NCBI GenBank assembly: GCA_019119435.1
Contig: DWWZ01000154.1
Coordinates: 68,987 to 104,075, forward strand
Direction of reading: 5' to 3'
DNA: 35,089 nt
Origin: Candidatus Butyricicoccus avicola
Lineage (GTDB): Bacteria; Bacillota; Clostridia; Oscillospirales; Butyricicoccaceae
The translations under genes and the position numbers were made by a program. Positions 20,904-30,048 of the stretch are shown here, piece by piece; the first letter of the stretch is position 1, and the number at the start of each line of letters is the position of its first letter. Below the pieces are notes generated by a model. That model did not search any database. It saw only the letters and a program-made list of their open reading frames with translations, and was not told the origin of the DNA.

Positions 20904-22697
20904 TTATACCATACCGTCTGCGTCGGCCGGCAGGTTGGTCGGCAGGATGATGGTGAAGGTCGTGCCCACGTCCAGCTTGGAGGTGAGCGAGATGGTGCCG
21001 CGGTGGGCCTCGACCATCTCCTTGGCGATGGCAAGGCCCAGGCCGCTGCCGCCCTTGGCGCGCGAGCGCGCCTTGTCCACGCGGTAAAAGCGCTCAAACA
21101 GGCGGGGCTGGTCGGCCTCCGGGATGCCCATGCCGTCGTCCCGGACGGCGATCTTGACGTGGGTGCTGTCATAGGGGGCGGCCGACAGCTCGATGTGCCC
21201 GCCGCGCGGGGTGTACTTGACGGCGTTGGACAGGATGTTGATGACCACCTGCTCCAGGCGCTCGCGGTCGCCGTTCATGACCGGCATCTCCCCCGCCAGG
21301 CGCAGCTTGAGCGTCAGGCCGTTGTTCTCGGCCTCCAGGGCCATGGCGTTGTACACGCCCTCCAGCATGTGCTGCATGGAGAAGCGGTGGAAGTGCAGGT
21401 CCATCTTGCCGCAGTCCAGCTTGGACAGGGTCAAAAGGTCCTTGACGATGCGGGTCATGCGGTCGGTCTCGCCCGCGATGACCGAGAGGAACTTGACCTC
21501 GGTGTCGGCCGGCAGGTCGCCGGCGGCGTCGAGCAGGGTCTCGGTGTAGCTTTTGATGTTGGTCAGCGGGGTGCGCAGCTCGTGCGAGACGTTCGCGATG
21601 AACTCCCGGCGGGAGTCGTCCAGCTTGCGCTGCTCGGTGATGTCGTGGATGACAGCGACGATGCCGCGCTCGTTCTCGCCCGCGCCGTAGGGCGCAAACA
21701 GGACCGACAGCGTGCGGCCCTGCCGCTCCATCTCCATCTGCACGAAGCCCTGCTTGCCCGCCTTCTGCGGGGTCGGGATCTCGATGCCCTCAAACAGGTC
21801 GTTGAAGTGCTCGTCCTCGCGGTAGGGCACGCCCAAAAGGCGCTCGGCCGCCGGGTTCATCTGGACGAGCTTGCCGTCGGCGCTGAAGGCAGAGACGCCG
21901 TCGGCCATGTGCAGGAACATGGTGCCGAGCTTGTCGCGCTCGCCAGCGACCTCCTCGAGCGTGTCGTGCAGACGGTCGGCCATGTGGTTGAAGGTGGCGG
22001 TCAGCTCGCCGATCTCGTCGTTCGACTGGATCTCCAGCCGGTGGCTGAAGTCGCCCGAGGCCACCATCTGCGCGCGGGTGCGGATGTTCTCGATGGGGGT
22101 CGTGATGGTCTTGGACAGCAGGAAGGACAAAAACACCGCGACCAGCAGGCCGAAGGTCATGGCCTTGAGCACGATGCCGAAGAAATTCCAGGACAGGTCG
22201 CGGGTCTCGCGCTTGTCGTCGAAGAAGTAGACGATGTAGCGCGGGTCCTTGCCGTCCTCGTCCAGCGAGAGCGGGATGGCATAGTCCATGTAGCTGTCGA
22301 TGGTGGTGTTGTGCGAGCCGACCGCGCCGTTCATGGCGGTGATGATGTTGGGCGTGCGGGTCAGCTCGCTGGCAAACGCCTCGTTCCGGCCGGCCACAAA
22401 GGCGCCCGTGCCGTCCAGGACGGCGTAGGTGCGGTAAGTATCGATGCCCAGGCGGCCGTCATAGGCCGACAGGATCTCCAGGATGCGCGCCGGGCCGTCC
22501 TCCCCCGCCGCGGCCTGCTCAAGCGAGCGCAGCGTCTCGCTGCCGTTCTCGGTCATGACGCTCTCGATCTGGGTCTCAAAGTCGTTGAGGTAATAGCTGC
22601 CGACGCTGTTGACCAGGAACGTGCCCATGACGGCCATGACCGAGACGATGAGCAGGATGAGGATGAGCACCAGCTTCATATGCAGACTGCGGAACAT
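20904..22697 (-). CDS. walK: Sensor histidine kinase WalK (YycG)
   Basis: 597-residue membrane kinase of the essential cell-wall two-component system. Order: TM1 (~8-30), extracytoplasmic sensor of about 140 residues, TM2 (~172-194), HAMP (~195-247), PAS (~255-355), dimerisation/phosphoacceptor helix with NVSHELRTPLTN (His372), then the ATP-binding domain with N box NILSNAVKYTP, DDGMGIPE, the F box LFERFYRVD and GGSGLGLAI. This architecture (HAMP plus PAS) is that of WalK. ATG 22697 has an AAGGAG site overlapping the walR stop. It is transcribed with walR, walH and walI. Confidence 0.95.
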   Translation of the reverse strand: MFRSLHMKLVLILILLIVSVMAVMGTFLVNSVGSYYLNDFETQIESVMTENGSETLRSLEQAAAGEDGPARILEILSAYDGRLGIDTYRTYAVLDGTGAFVAGRNEAFASELTRTPNIITAMNGAVGSHNTTIDSYMDYAIPLSLDEDGKDPRYIVYFFDDKRETRDLSWNFFGIVLKAMTFGLLVAVFLSFLLSKTITTPIENIRTRAQMVASGDFSHRLEIQSNDEIGELTATFNHMADRLHDTLEEVAGERDKLGTMFLHMADGVSAFSADGKLVQMNPAAERLLGVPYREDEHFNDLFEGIEIPTPQKAGKQGFVQMEMERQGRTLSVLFAPYGAGENERGIVAVIHDITEQRKLDDSRREFIANVSHELRTPLTNIKSYTETLLDAAGDLPADTEVKFLSVIAGETDRMTRIVKDLLTLSKLDCGKMDLHFHRFSMQHMLEGVYNAMALEAENNGLTLKLRLAGEMPVMNGDRERLEQVVINILSNAVKYTPRGGHIELSAAPYDSTHVKIAVRDDGMGIPEADQPRLFERFYRVDKARSRAKGGSGLGLAIAKEMVEAHRGTISLTSKLDVGTTFTIILPTNLPADADGMV

Positions 22698-22709
22698 AAG
22701 CGGTTCTCC

Positions 22710-23396
22710 TTAGTTCTTTGCGAAGTAATAGCCCAGGCCGCGCTTGGTGATGATGTACTTGGGCTGGGCCGGTTCGTCCTCGATCTTCTCGCGCAGGCGG
22801 CGGATGGCCACGTCGACCGCGCGCAGGTCGCCGTAGTACTCAAAGCCCCACACCTTTTCCATCAGCTCCTCGCGCGAGACCACGCGGCCGGGCTCGGCGG
22901 CGAGGTACGAGAGGATGTCAAACTCGCGCACGGACAGGTCGATGGGCTTGCCGTCCTTGTAGACGGCCGTGTCCTCCTCGGAGATCTCAAGGCCCTTGTG
23001 CCCCTCGGCCTTGGCCGCGGGCGCCTCGGCCGCCGAAAAGCGGCGCATATTGGCCCGGATGCGCGCGATGAGTTCGCGGTTGGAGAAGGGCTTTGTGACG
23101 TAGTCGTCCGCGCCGAGCTCCAGGCCCAGGATCTTGTCCGCCTCCTCCTCGCGGGCGGTCAGCATGATGATGGGCACCTGGGACTGCGCGCGCACGCGGC
23201 GGCAGATTTCAAAGCCGTCCATGCCGGGCAGCATGACGTCGAGCAGGATGAGGTCGGGCGCCTGTTCGAGCGCCATCTTGAGCCCGGTCGGCCCGTCGTA
23301 CGCCACCAGCGTGTCAAAGCCGTTGCGTTTCAGGTTAAAGCTGATGATATTGGCAATGTCCTGCTCGTCCTCGACGACGAGAATCGTTTTTGCCAC
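22710..23396 (-). CDS. walR: Response regulator WalR (YycF)
   Basis: 228-residue OmpR/PhoB-type regulator. The receiver domain has the acidic pair in VVEDEQD, the phospho-acceptor Asp53 in LLDVMLPGMDG and KPFS; the winged-helix DNA-binding domain ends KYIITKRGLGYYF. In Firmicutes WalR controls autolysins and other cell-wall genes. The track begins with a TTG at 23402, only 3 bases after the Shine-Dalgarno sequence; GTG at 23396 (MAKTILVVED) has GGAGG at the proper distance and matches family starts. It lies 6 bases after nudF. Confidence 0.95.
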   Translation of the reverse strand: MAKTILVVEDEQDIANIISFNLKRNGFDTLVAYDGPTGLKMALEQAPDLILLDVMLPGMDGFEICRRVRAQSQVPIIMLTAREEEADKILGLELGADDYVTKPFSNRELIARIRANMRRFSAAEAPAAKAEGHKGLEISEEDTAVYKDGKPIDLSVREFDILSYLAAEPGRVVSREELMEKVWGFEYYGDLRAVDVAIRRLREKIEDEPAQPKYIITKRGLGYYFAKN

Positions 23397-23402
23397 CCTC
23401 AA

Positions 23403-23957
23403 TCACCTCCGTGTGTCCAGAAGCCCCAAAAGCCGCGCGCGGTACATCGCGGCCACGGTCTTTGCGTCGCGGATCTCGCCCGCAGCGATGCGCCGCTCGA
23501 GCTCGTCCGCCGGGATGCGCACAAGCTCCAAAAATTCGCCCTCGTCGGGTTGCATCTCGCCCGCGTGCAGGCCGCGCGCGGCGTACAGGTGGGTCACCTC
23601 GGTCAAAAAGCCGGGCGACGGGTAGATGCAGCCGAGGTAGGTGATCTCGTCGGCCGTGCAGCCGGTCTCCTCGCGCAGCTCGCGCACGCCGCAGGCGTAG
23701 TGGTCCTCGCCCGGGCCGTGGTCGAGCTTGCCCGCCGGGATCTCGAGCAGCAGCTCCCCGAACGGATAGCGGAACTGGCGCACCAGGAGGACCTGGCCGT
23801 CCGCGTCGATGGGCAGGATGCCCACGCCGCCCAGGTGCTCGCACACCTCGCGCGTGGCGCGGCCGCCGCCGGGCAGCTCGACCTCGTCGACGCGCGCCTT
23901 CATGATGCGGCCCTCAAAATAGTACTGTTCGGACAGTTTTTTCTCGGTAAAGTCCAT
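23403..23957 (-). CDS. nudF: ADP-ribose pyrophosphatase-type Nudix hydrolase
   Basis: 184-residue Nudix enzyme of the ADP-sugar pyrophosphatase group, which splits ADP-ribose (and perhaps ADP-sugars) into AMP and sugar phosphate. The Nudix box is GKLDHGPGEDHYACGVREL followed by REETG; its first part is two residues longer than the strict GX5E form, while the REXXEEXG core is intact. A GAGGAGGGA site precedes the ATG. It lies 15 bases after the GH13 gene of the glycogen cluster and 6 bases before walR, bridging the two. Activity on ADP-glucose, which would oppose GlgC, is a possibility, not shown. Confidence 0.9.
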   Translation of the reverse strand: MDFTEKKLSEQYYFEGRIMKARVDEVELPGGGRATREVCEHLGGVGILPIDADGQVLLVRQFRYPFGELLLEIPAGKLDHGPGEDHYACGVRELREETGCTADEITYLGCIYPSPGFLTEVTHLYAARGLHAGEMQPDEGEFLELVRIPADELERRIAAGEIRDAKTVAAMYRARLLGLLDTRR

Positions 23958-23972
23958 GGGATGTCCCTCCTC

Positions 23973-25856
23973 TCACTCGATGACGCGCAGGATGCGGGCC
24001 GTGCAGGCCGGCATGCGCAGCGCGAGCGCCTCGGCGTCGGCCGTGATGCGCGTGCCGCCGTCCAGAAGGTCCTGGACCTCGTGGCAGGCCAGGCGCACGA
24101 CGGCCTCCTCGTCGCGGTTGATGACGACAAACAGCCGCTCGTCGGCGTCCCAGCGCTCATAGACGAGCACGCCGGCCTCGGCGCGGCGGAAGGCGATCTC
24201 GCCGTCCGCGAGGGCGGACGAGCCCGCGCGCACGGCGCACAGGCGGCGGTAAAAGTCCAAGAGCGAGCCGTCCTCACTGCCCCAGGGATAGGTGCGGCGG
24301 TTGAACGGGTCCTCAAAGCCCTGCACGCCGGCCTCGTCGCCGTAATAGATGGTGGGCGAACCGGGCATGGTGAACTGGATGGTCGCGGCCAGGTACATCT
24401 TGCGCCGCGCGGCAACCAGGGCGTCGCCGGTCAGGCGGGCGTGGGCGCGGTGGTCGCGCGAGCCGCTCCAGTCCTCCGGCCGGGCGCCCATGACGGTCAG
24501 GGCGCGCGGCGTGTCGTGGGTGCCGATGATGTTCATGAGGTTATAGAAGACCGCGCGCGGGTAGTTCTCGCGCAGGCACTCCATCTTTTCGGCAAAGTCC
24601 TCGGCCGGCGAGCCGCCCAAAAAGCTCATGACGCCGTCGCGCAGCGGATAGTTCATGACGCTGTCGAGCTCCCCGCCCTGGAAATAGCGGCGGCGGACCG
24701 AATAGCTGACCTTGTTTGAGGCGTCCTCCCACACCTCGCCCACGATGAGCGCATCCGGCTTTTCGCGGCGGGCGGCCGCGTTGAGCTTCTGGATAAAGGC
24801 GTCTGGCAGCTCGTCGGCCACGTCCAGGCGCCAGCCCGACGCGCCCAGCGCCAGCCAGCGGCGGATGACGCTGTCCTCGTCCTCGATGATATAGTCCAGG
24901 TACTTGGGGTTGAGCTCGTTGACCTGTGGCAGCGTGTAAATGCCCCACCACGAGCTGTACTGGTCGGGCCAGTGCGAGAACTCGTACCACTCGTAATAGG
25001 GCGAGTCCTGCGATTGGAAGGCGCCGACGCTGTCATAGTGGCCGCGGGCGTTGAAGTAGAGGCTGTCATAGCCGTTGTGGCTGAACACGCCGTCCAGGAT
25101 GACGCGCATGCCGCGCTTGGCCGCCTCGGCGCACAGCGTCTTGAAGTCCTCCTCGGTGCCCATCATGGGGTCGATGGCCTTATAGTTGCCGGTGTCATAG
25201 CGGTGGTTGGAGTAGGCCTCGAAGATGGGGTTAAAGTAGATGGTCTGCACGTGCAGGGATTGCAGATAGTCGAGCTTGGACAGCACGCCCTTGAGGCTGC
25301 CGCCGAAGAAGTCGTTGTTCAGGATCTCGCCGTGGGCGTCCGGCTGATAGACCGGGATGTCGTTCCAGTCCTCGTGCACGACGCGCGGCGCGCGGTAGCC
25401 CTCCTTGGGCGGCACCTCGGTGCGGCAGAAGCGGTCGGGGAAGATATTGTAGGTGATGCCGCGGCCGAACCAGCCCGCGACCTGGTAGGCGCCGTCATAG
25501 ACGGTGAGCTGGTAAAAGTTTTCGGGCGCGGCGCTCTCATAGCCCACGCCGCCCGTGCCCCGGCAGATATACTGCCGCTCGGTGCGGCTGTCGGCCTGGA
25601 AATAGTACCAGTACAGGCCGGGCTCTGCGGGGGTGAAGCAGGCGGTGTAGCGGTCGCACGCGCCTGCCAGGCCGTCCCAGTGCATGGGGATGGCCGTGGG
25701 CTGGTCGCCGTCCGCGCCGATATAGAGGGTCACGCCGCGCAGGAAGACCTCCCGCGGCGGATAGACCGAAAAGCGCACCGCGGTCCCGGCCGGCACGGCG
25801 CCATAGGGCTGCTTGCAGGCGGGGTCCCGGGACTGAAAAATTCGCTGTTCAAACAT
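23973..25856 (-). CDS. GH13 alpha-amylase-family enzyme (neopullulanase/cyclomaltodextrinase-like)
   Basis: 627-residue cytoplasmic enzyme without a signal peptide. An N-terminal beta-sandwich (~1-125) precedes the catalytic barrel from about residue 132. GH13 catalytic residues are visible: nucleophile Asp345 in GWRLDVADE, acid/base Glu374 in IVGEVWED and Asp448 in GTHDTP. Regions FPDRF and PGSPTIYYGDEAG are typical of enzymes acting on maltodextrins, pullulan or cyclodextrins. Beside glgA it probably breaks down glycogen-derived dextrins. An AAGGAG site precedes the ATG. A candidate promoter lies at the end of glgA, and downstream genes nudF-walRK follow with short gaps. Confidence 0.9.
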   Translation of the reverse strand: MFEQRIFQSRDPACKQPYGAVPAGTAVRFSVYPPREVFLRGVTLYIGADGDQPTAIPMHWDGLAGACDRYTACFTPAEPGLYWYYFQADSRTERQYICRGTGGVGYESAAPENFYQLTVYDGAYQVAGWFGRGITYNIFPDRFCRTEVPPKEGYRAPRVVHEDWNDIPVYQPDAHGEILNNDFFGGSLKGVLSKLDYLQSLHVQTIYFNPIFEAYSNHRYDTGNYKAIDPMMGTEEDFKTLCAEAAKRGMRVILDGVFSHNGYDSLYFNARGHYDSVGAFQSQDSPYYEWYEFSHWPDQYSSWWGIYTLPQVNELNPKYLDYIIEDEDSVIRRWLALGASGWRLDVADELPDAFIQKLNAAARREKPDALIVGEVWEDASNKVSYSVRRRYFQGGELDSVMNYPLRDGVMSFLGGSPAEDFAEKMECLRENYPRAVFYNLMNIIGTHDTPRALTVMGARPEDWSGSRDHRAHARLTGDALVAARRKMYLAATIQFTMPGSPTIYYGDEAGVQGFEDPFNRRTYPWGSEDGSLLDFYRRLCAVRAGSSALADGEIAFRRAEAGVLVYERWDADERLFVVINRDEEAVVRLACHEVQDLLDGGTRITADAEALALRMPACTARILRVIE

Positions 25857-25942
25857 ACAGTGTGATACTCCTTACTTGGAAAGTGCTTTTGCCAAGGCCA
25901 AATCCGGCCCGGCCTTCGCAAAAACACATTCAAACGAAAGCG

Positions 25943-25971
25943 AGGACTGCCCAGCCAGGCCGGGCAGTCCT
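25943..25971 (-). terminator. Stem-loop between glgA and GH13 gene, weak terminator or attenuator
   Basis: AGGACTGCCC pairs perfectly with GGGCAGTCCT (10 bp). On the minus strand it is followed by CGCTTTCGTTTG, a poor T-tract, so termination is likely partial. Confidence 0.55.
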
Positions 25972-25985
25972 GTACGCTTACTTCT

Positions 25986-26014
25986 ATCATATCAAATCGA
26001 CTGATAGACCTCAA
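25986..26014 (-). promoter_or_regulatory. Candidate promoter of the GH13 gene at the glgA 3' end
   Basis: Minus strand: TTGAGG, 17 bases, TATGAT (4/6 and 5/6); the -10 directly follows the glgA stop. The hairpin at 25943-25971 would lie at the start of this transcript. Confidence 0.45.
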
Positions 26015-27419
26015 CATATTTTTCGGCAGATTTCGTCCAGCTGAAGTCGGTCTCCATGCCGCCCTGGACCAGTTTTTTCCACGCCTTGGGGTTAAAGCGG
26101 TAGACCTCGCAGGCCTCACGGATGACGTGCAGCATGTCGTGCGCGTTGTAGCTGAAGAAGGTAAAGCCGTTGCCCGTGCCCTTGTAGTCGACAAAGGCCG
26201 TGACCGTGTCCTTGAGGCCGCCGGTCTCGCGGACGATCGGGATGGTGCCGTAGCGCAGGGCGATCATCTGCGCCAGGCCGCACGGCTCGGTCTTGGAGGG
26301 CATGAGGAACAGGTCGGCGCCGGCGTAGATCTTGTTGGCCAGCTCGCCCGAGAACAGGATGGACACCGAGATCTTGTCCGGATAACGGCGCTTGGCGTCG
26401 AGGAACATCTGCTCATAGCGCCAGTCGCCCTTGCCCAGGACGATCAGGCGGATGTCGTCCTGCAGGATGTCGTCCAGCACGGCCTCGACAAGATCCAGGC
26501 CCTTCTGGTCGGTCAGGCGGCCGATCATGCCGATGACCGGCGTGTCCGGGCCGCCCTCCAGGCCGCACAGCGACAGCAGGTCGGCCTTGTCGGCCTGCTT
26601 GCCCGCGAGGCGCGTCGGGGTATAGTGCTTTAGGATGGCCGGGTCGGTCGCCGGGTTGAAGGCCTCCATGTCGATGCCGTTCAAGATACCGTGCAGCTTA
26701 TAGCTGTTGTTGCGCAGGATGGAGTCCAGGCCGTGGCCGTAGTAGGGCGTCTGGATCTCCTCGGCATAGCTCGGGGACACGGTCGTGACCGCGCCCGACG
26801 CCAGGATGGCCGCCTTCATGAGGTTGACATCGCCGTCCATCTCCATAAAGCCCGAGCGGAAGTGGGCGTCGTCGATGCCCATGACGTACTCGAGCACGTC
26901 CCGGCCATAGCGGCCCTGGAAGGCGATATTGTGGATGGTGAAGACGGTCTTGATGCCGGCGTAGTCCGGCCGGCCGGCGAACATGAGGTTGTAGTAGACC
27001 GGGACGAGCGCGGTCTGCCAGTCGTTGCAGTGGATGACGTCGGGCTTCCAGTCGAGGTCGGGCAGGATCTCGAGCACGGCCTTACTAAAGTATGCGAACC
27101 TTTCGGCGTCGTCATACTCGCCATAGAGCTGGGTGCGGGCAAAATAGTACTCGTTGTCGATGAAGTAATAGGTGGCGCCGCCCTTGTCATAGCGGAAGAT
27201 GCCGCAGTACTGGTTGCGCCAGCCAAGCTGGACGTAGGCGTTTTTGACGTGGGTCATCTTGTCGCGGAAGTTCTGGCCGATGGCGCTGTACAGCGGGCAG
27301 AAGACGCGCACGTCATGCCCGGCCCGGGCCAGCGCCTCGGGCAGCGCGCCGGCCACGTCGCCAAGGCCGCCGGTCTTGATAAAGGGGGCGACCTCCGAGC
27401 TGACAAACATAATTTTCAT
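25992..27419 (-). CDS. glgA: Glycogen synthase GlgA (ADP-glucose)
   Basis: 475-residue GT5 glycosyltransferase that adds glucose from ADP-glucose to the alpha-1,4 chain. The N-terminal domain starts MKIMFVSSEVAPFIKTGGLGD with the ADP-glucose-binding KTGGLGD at 15-21. HCNDWQTALVP and TIHNIAFQG are typical. The C-terminal domain has GMIGRLTDQKG and the catalytic-site stretch SKTEPCGLAQMIALRYGTIP. An AGAGGGG site precedes the ATG. It is separated from glgD by 161 bases holding a terminator-like hairpin and a palindrome, so its level may differ from that of glgBCD. Confidence 0.97.
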   Translation of the reverse strand: MKIMFVSSEVAPFIKTGGLGDVAGALPEALARAGHDVRVFCPLYSAIGQNFRDKMTHVKNAYVQLGWRNQYCGIFRYDKGGATYYFIDNEYYFARTQLYGEYDDAERFAYFSKAVLEILPDLDWKPDVIHCNDWQTALVPVYYNLMFAGRPDYAGIKTVFTIHNIAFQGRYGRDVLEYVMGIDDAHFRSGFMEMDGDVNLMKAAILASGAVTTVSPSYAEEIQTPYYGHGLDSILRNNSYKLHGILNGIDMEAFNPATDPAILKHYTPTRLAGKQADKADLLSLCGLEGGPDTPVIGMIGRLTDQKGLDLVEAVLDDILQDDIRLIVLGKGDWRYEQMFLDAKRRYPDKISVSILFSGELANKIYAGADLFLMPSKTEPCGLAQMIALRYGTIPIVRETGGLKDTVTAFVDYKGTGNGFTFFSYNAHDMLHVIREACEVYRFNPKAWKKLVQGGMETDFSWTKSAEKYVEVYQSI

Positions 27420-27445
27420 AGCAGTATCCCCTCTCCAGAGAGTTC

Positions 27446-27483
27446 AAAAGCGGGAGCTTCCCTTTGTTGGACGCTCCCGCTTT
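27446..27483 (-). terminator. Intrinsic terminator/attenuator between glgD and glgA
   Basis: AAAGCGGGAGC pairs with GCTCCCGCTTT over 11 bp around a 15-base loop; minus-strand reading ends the stem in TTTTG. It lies 27 bases before the glgA ATG. Confidence 0.65.
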
Positions 27484-27509
27484 GCAAACGGTATCAGAAA
27501 TAGAACATC

Positions 27510-27523
27510 CAGAACGCGTTCTG
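27510..27523. promoter_or_regulatory. Perfect 14-bp palindrome between glgD and glgA
   Basis: CAGAACGCGTTCTG equals its own reverse complement. With no loop it cannot be an RNA hairpin, so it looks like a binding site for a dimeric regulator. Confidence 0.45.
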
Positions 27524-27580
27524 AAAGTTTGGTCCCATCCACGCGCGGCGGGGCACTCCCCCGCGGCGGCCGGCGCTTTT

Positions 27581-28708
27581 TTAGACGACCGAGCGCTTGG
27601 CGACGACGACCGGGTAGTTTTCGTGGCCCATCATGGTGCGGCCCTCGCGGATGGTGACGCCGCGGTCCAGCACCATGTGCGCCAGCGACGCGCCGGTCAG
27701 GATGCGGCCGTTCTCCATGATGATGGAATCCTTGATCTCGGCATCCTTCTCGACGAGCACGTCGCGGAACAGGATGGAGTTTGTGACCTTGCCCTCGATG
27801 TGGCAGCCGTCGGCGACGAGGCAGTCGCTGACCTCGGCCTGGTCGCCGTAGTAGGCGGGCGACTCGTCATAGATGCGGGTGAAGATCGGGCGGGTGCGCA
27901 GGAAGAGCTCGTCGCGGCAGTCCTTGTCCAGGATGTCCATGTTGGCCTGGAAGTAGTCCTTGGCGTCAAAGACTTTCATGTTGTACTCGTTGAATACGTA
28001 CGCGCCGATGTTGCTGTCGTTTAATGCGCGGGCGAGCAGCTCGCGCTCGAAGTGGATGCAGTTGTGGGTGACGCAGTCGGCGATGAGGTGGATGAGGTAC
28101 TGGCGGGACATGACGTACACGCCGAGGGCCGAGTACTTGCACTTGCCGTCGTTGTTGTCGCCCACGCGGATGTCCACGATCTCGCGCTTGCGGTTGAGCT
28201 CGCAGTAGGTGGTGTACGGGTTGTCGGCCGACTTCTTGGTGACGACCATGGTGATGTCGTTGCCGCCGGCCTCGTGCGCCTTGAGCACCTCGCGCAGGTC
28301 GATGTTGGCGATGAGGTCGCCGTCGGCCAGCACGACGTAGTCGGCGCGGGTCTTTTGCAGGTAGTCGATGGCGCCGGCCAGGGCGTCGATCTTGCCGCGG
28401 TATTCGCCCGTGACGAGCGGCGACGCCTTCTTGGAGAAGGAGTACGGCGGCAGCAGCGTAATGCCCCCGTTCTTACGGGACAGGTCCCAGTCCTTGCCCG
28501 TGCCGATGTGGTCGATGAGCGACTGGTACTTGTCCTTCATGAGCAGGCCGATGCGGAAGATGCCGGCGTTTGCCATGTTCGAGAGCATGAAGTCGACGAT
28601 GCGGTAACGGCCGCCAAAGGGGACCGCGGCCACCGTGCGGTGGTCGGTCAGCTCGCGCAGGTCGTTGTCGGTGTCAAAAGCGATGATAAGTCCTAAAACA
28701 TTTTTCAT
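27581..28708 (-). CDS. glgD: GlgD, regulatory-type ADP-glucose pyrophosphorylase subunit
   Basis: 375-residue nucleotidyltransferase-fold protein with a C-terminal left-handed beta-helix. It resembles GlgC but the catalytic loop SGDH reads LADGDLIANID and the N-terminal GGQGSR loop is altered (LIIAFDTDNDLREL), as in GlgD proteins of Firmicutes, which pair with GlgC to make an activated heterotetramer. An AGAGGGG site precedes the ATG, which lies 17 bases after glgC. Confidence 0.95.
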   Translation of the reverse strand: MKNVLGLIIAFDTDNDLRELTDHRTVAAVPFGGRYRIVDFMLSNMANAGIFRIGLLMKDKYQSLIDHIGTGKDWDLSRKNGGITLLPPYSFSKKASPLVTGEYRGKIDALAGAIDYLQKTRADYVVLADGDLIANIDLREVLKAHEAGGNDITMVVTKKSADNPYTTYCELNRKREIVDIRVGDNNDGKCKYSALGVYVMSRQYLIHLIADCVTHNCIHFERELLARALNDSNIGAYVFNEYNMKVFDAKDYFQANMDILDKDCRDELFLRTRPIFTRIYDESPAYYGDQAEVSDCLVADGCHIEGKVTNSILFRDVLVEKDAEIKDSIIMENGRILTGASLAHMVLDRGVTIREGRTMMGHENYPVVVAKRSVV

Positions 28709-28725
28709 GGTTTTTTATCCCCTCT

Positions 28726-29940
28726 TTACGATTCCTGGTCGGGCAGGTCCTCGCCCGCCATCTCCTTGGCGCCGAGCTTTGCGTTCTTGCCGATGCGCAC
28801 GCCGGACGCGACGACGGCGACGCCCCAGTCGTCGGCGGCGACTTCGCTCGGCGCGGCGCCGACCGAAGCGCCCGCGCAGATGTGCGCGTTCTCGGCGACG
28901 ATCGCATAGCGCACGGACGCGCCCTTCTCCACGACGGCGCCCGGCATGAGGATCGAGTACTCGACCTTGGCGCCCTTCTCGATGGTCACGTCCGAGAACA
29001 GGATGGACTCGGACACCTCGCCGTAGATCTCACAGCCCTCGGACACGAGCGAGTGGGTGACCTTGGACTGCTTGCTGGTGAAGTGCGGGGGTGCGCCGTT
29101 GTTGCGGCCGTAGATCTTCCAGGTGTCGTCCGAGAGGTTGAGGCCGGACTTGGGCGAGAGCAGGTCCATGTTGGCCTCCCACAGCGACTCGATCGTGCCG
29201 ACGTCCTTCCAGTAGCCCTCAAAGCGGTATGCCACCAGCTTTTCGTTGGCGTTGAGCATGGCCGGGATGATGTCCTTGCCGAAGTCGTTCGACGAGTTCG
29301 GGTTGTTCTCGTCGTCGATGAGGTACTGGCGCAGCTTCTTCCAGGTGAAGATGTAGATGCCCATGGAGGCCAGGGTGCTCTTGGGGTGCTTGGGCTTCTC
29401 CTCGAACTCGTAGATGGTGCCGTCCTCGTGGCAGTTCATGATGCCAAAGCGGGAGGCCTCGTCCATCGGCACGTCCATGACGGCGATGGTGGCGTCGGCG
29501 CCCATCTTCTTGTGATGCTGGAGCATCTTGTTGTAGTTCATCTTGTAGATATGGTCGCCGGACAGGATGAGCACGTAGTCCGGGTCATACTCCTCGATGA
29601 AGGCGATGTTCTGATAGATGGCGTTTGCCGTGCCCTTGTACCAGTCCGCGCCCTTGCCGCGCTGATAGGGCGGCAGGGTGTAGACGCCGCCGCGCATGCG
29701 GTCGAGGTCCCAGGTCTGGCCCGAGCCGATGTAGGCGTTGAGGGCATGGGGCTCATACTGCGTCAGCACGCCGACCGTATCGATGCCGGAGTTGACGCAG
29801 TTCGAGAGCGGGAAGTCGATGATCCGGTACTTGCCGCCAAAGGGGACGGCCGGCTTTGCGACCTTTGTGGTCAGGACATACAGTCTGCTGCCCTGGCCGC
29901 CGGCCAGCAGCATGGCAACGCATTCTTTTTTCCGATACAT
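28726..29940 (-). CDS. glgC: Glucose-1-phosphate adenylyltransferase GlgC (catalytic subunit)
   Basis: 404-residue enzyme making ADP-glucose from glucose-1-phosphate and ATP, the committed step of glycogen synthesis. It keeps the catalytic motifs: [41 protein letters not shown] and the substrate lysine region [10 protein letters not shown]; the C-terminal beta-helix follows. The usual GSRLGVLT-type loop has Tyr for Gly here. A GGAGA site precedes the ATG. It is the second gene of glgB-glgC-glgD-glgA. Confidence 0.97.
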   Translation of the reverse strand: MYRKKECVAMLLAGGQGSRLYVLTTKVAKPAVPFGGKYRIIDFPLSNCVNSGIDTVGVLTQYEPHALNAYIGSGQTWDLDRMRGGVYTLPPYQRGKGADWYKGTANAIYQNIAFIEEYDPDYVLILSGDHIYKMNYNKMLQHHKKMGADATIAVMDVPMDEASRFGIMNCHEDGTIYEFEEKPKHPKSTLASMGIYIFTWKKLRQYLIDDENNPNSSNDFGKDIIPAMLNANEKLVAYRFEGYWKDVGTIESLWEANMDLLSPKSGLNLSDDTWKIYGRNNGAPPHFTSKQSKVTHSLVSEGCEIYGEVSESILFSDVTIEKGAKVEYSILMPGAVVEKGASVRYAIVAENAHICAGASVGAAPSEVAADDWGVAVVASGVRIGKNAKLGAKEMAGEDLPDQES

Positions 29941-29982
29941 GATTACTCTCCGTTTCTCCTCACTTGTTGAAATATATCTCAG

Positions 29983-30040
29983 CCTGCGCCCCCTCCTTGT
30001 GCGCAGGGACGCGGCGGTAGTTCCCGCCGTGCGGCGGGAA
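29983..30040 (-). other. Two stem-loops in the glgB-glgC gap
   Basis: CCTGCGC/GCGCAGG (29983-30007) and TTCCCGCC-GTGC-GGCGGGAA (30021-30040). Neither is followed by a T run on the minus strand, so they are more likely mRNA processing or stability elements between glgB and glgC than terminators. Confidence 0.5.
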
Positions 30041-30048
30041 GAACGGTC

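Noticed and set aside
23397-23402. TTG start for walR
   Set aside because: Only 3 bases from the Shine-Dalgarno sequence; GTG at 23396 is properly spaced and matches family N-termini.
20889-24719. 1276-residue plus-strand ORF
   Set aside because: It is antisense to walK, walR, nudF and part of the GH13 gene, all with clear motifs; long open antisense frames are expected at this GC content.
27546-27578. Plus-strand terminator (GC hairpin then TTTTTT) beside the glgD stop
   Set aside because: No plus-strand gene leads into it; the minus-strand side lacks a T-tract. Likely chance in GC-rich sequence.
30021-30040. Terminator after glgB
   Set aside because: The stem is good, but no T run follows on the minus strand; listed only as a stem-loop.
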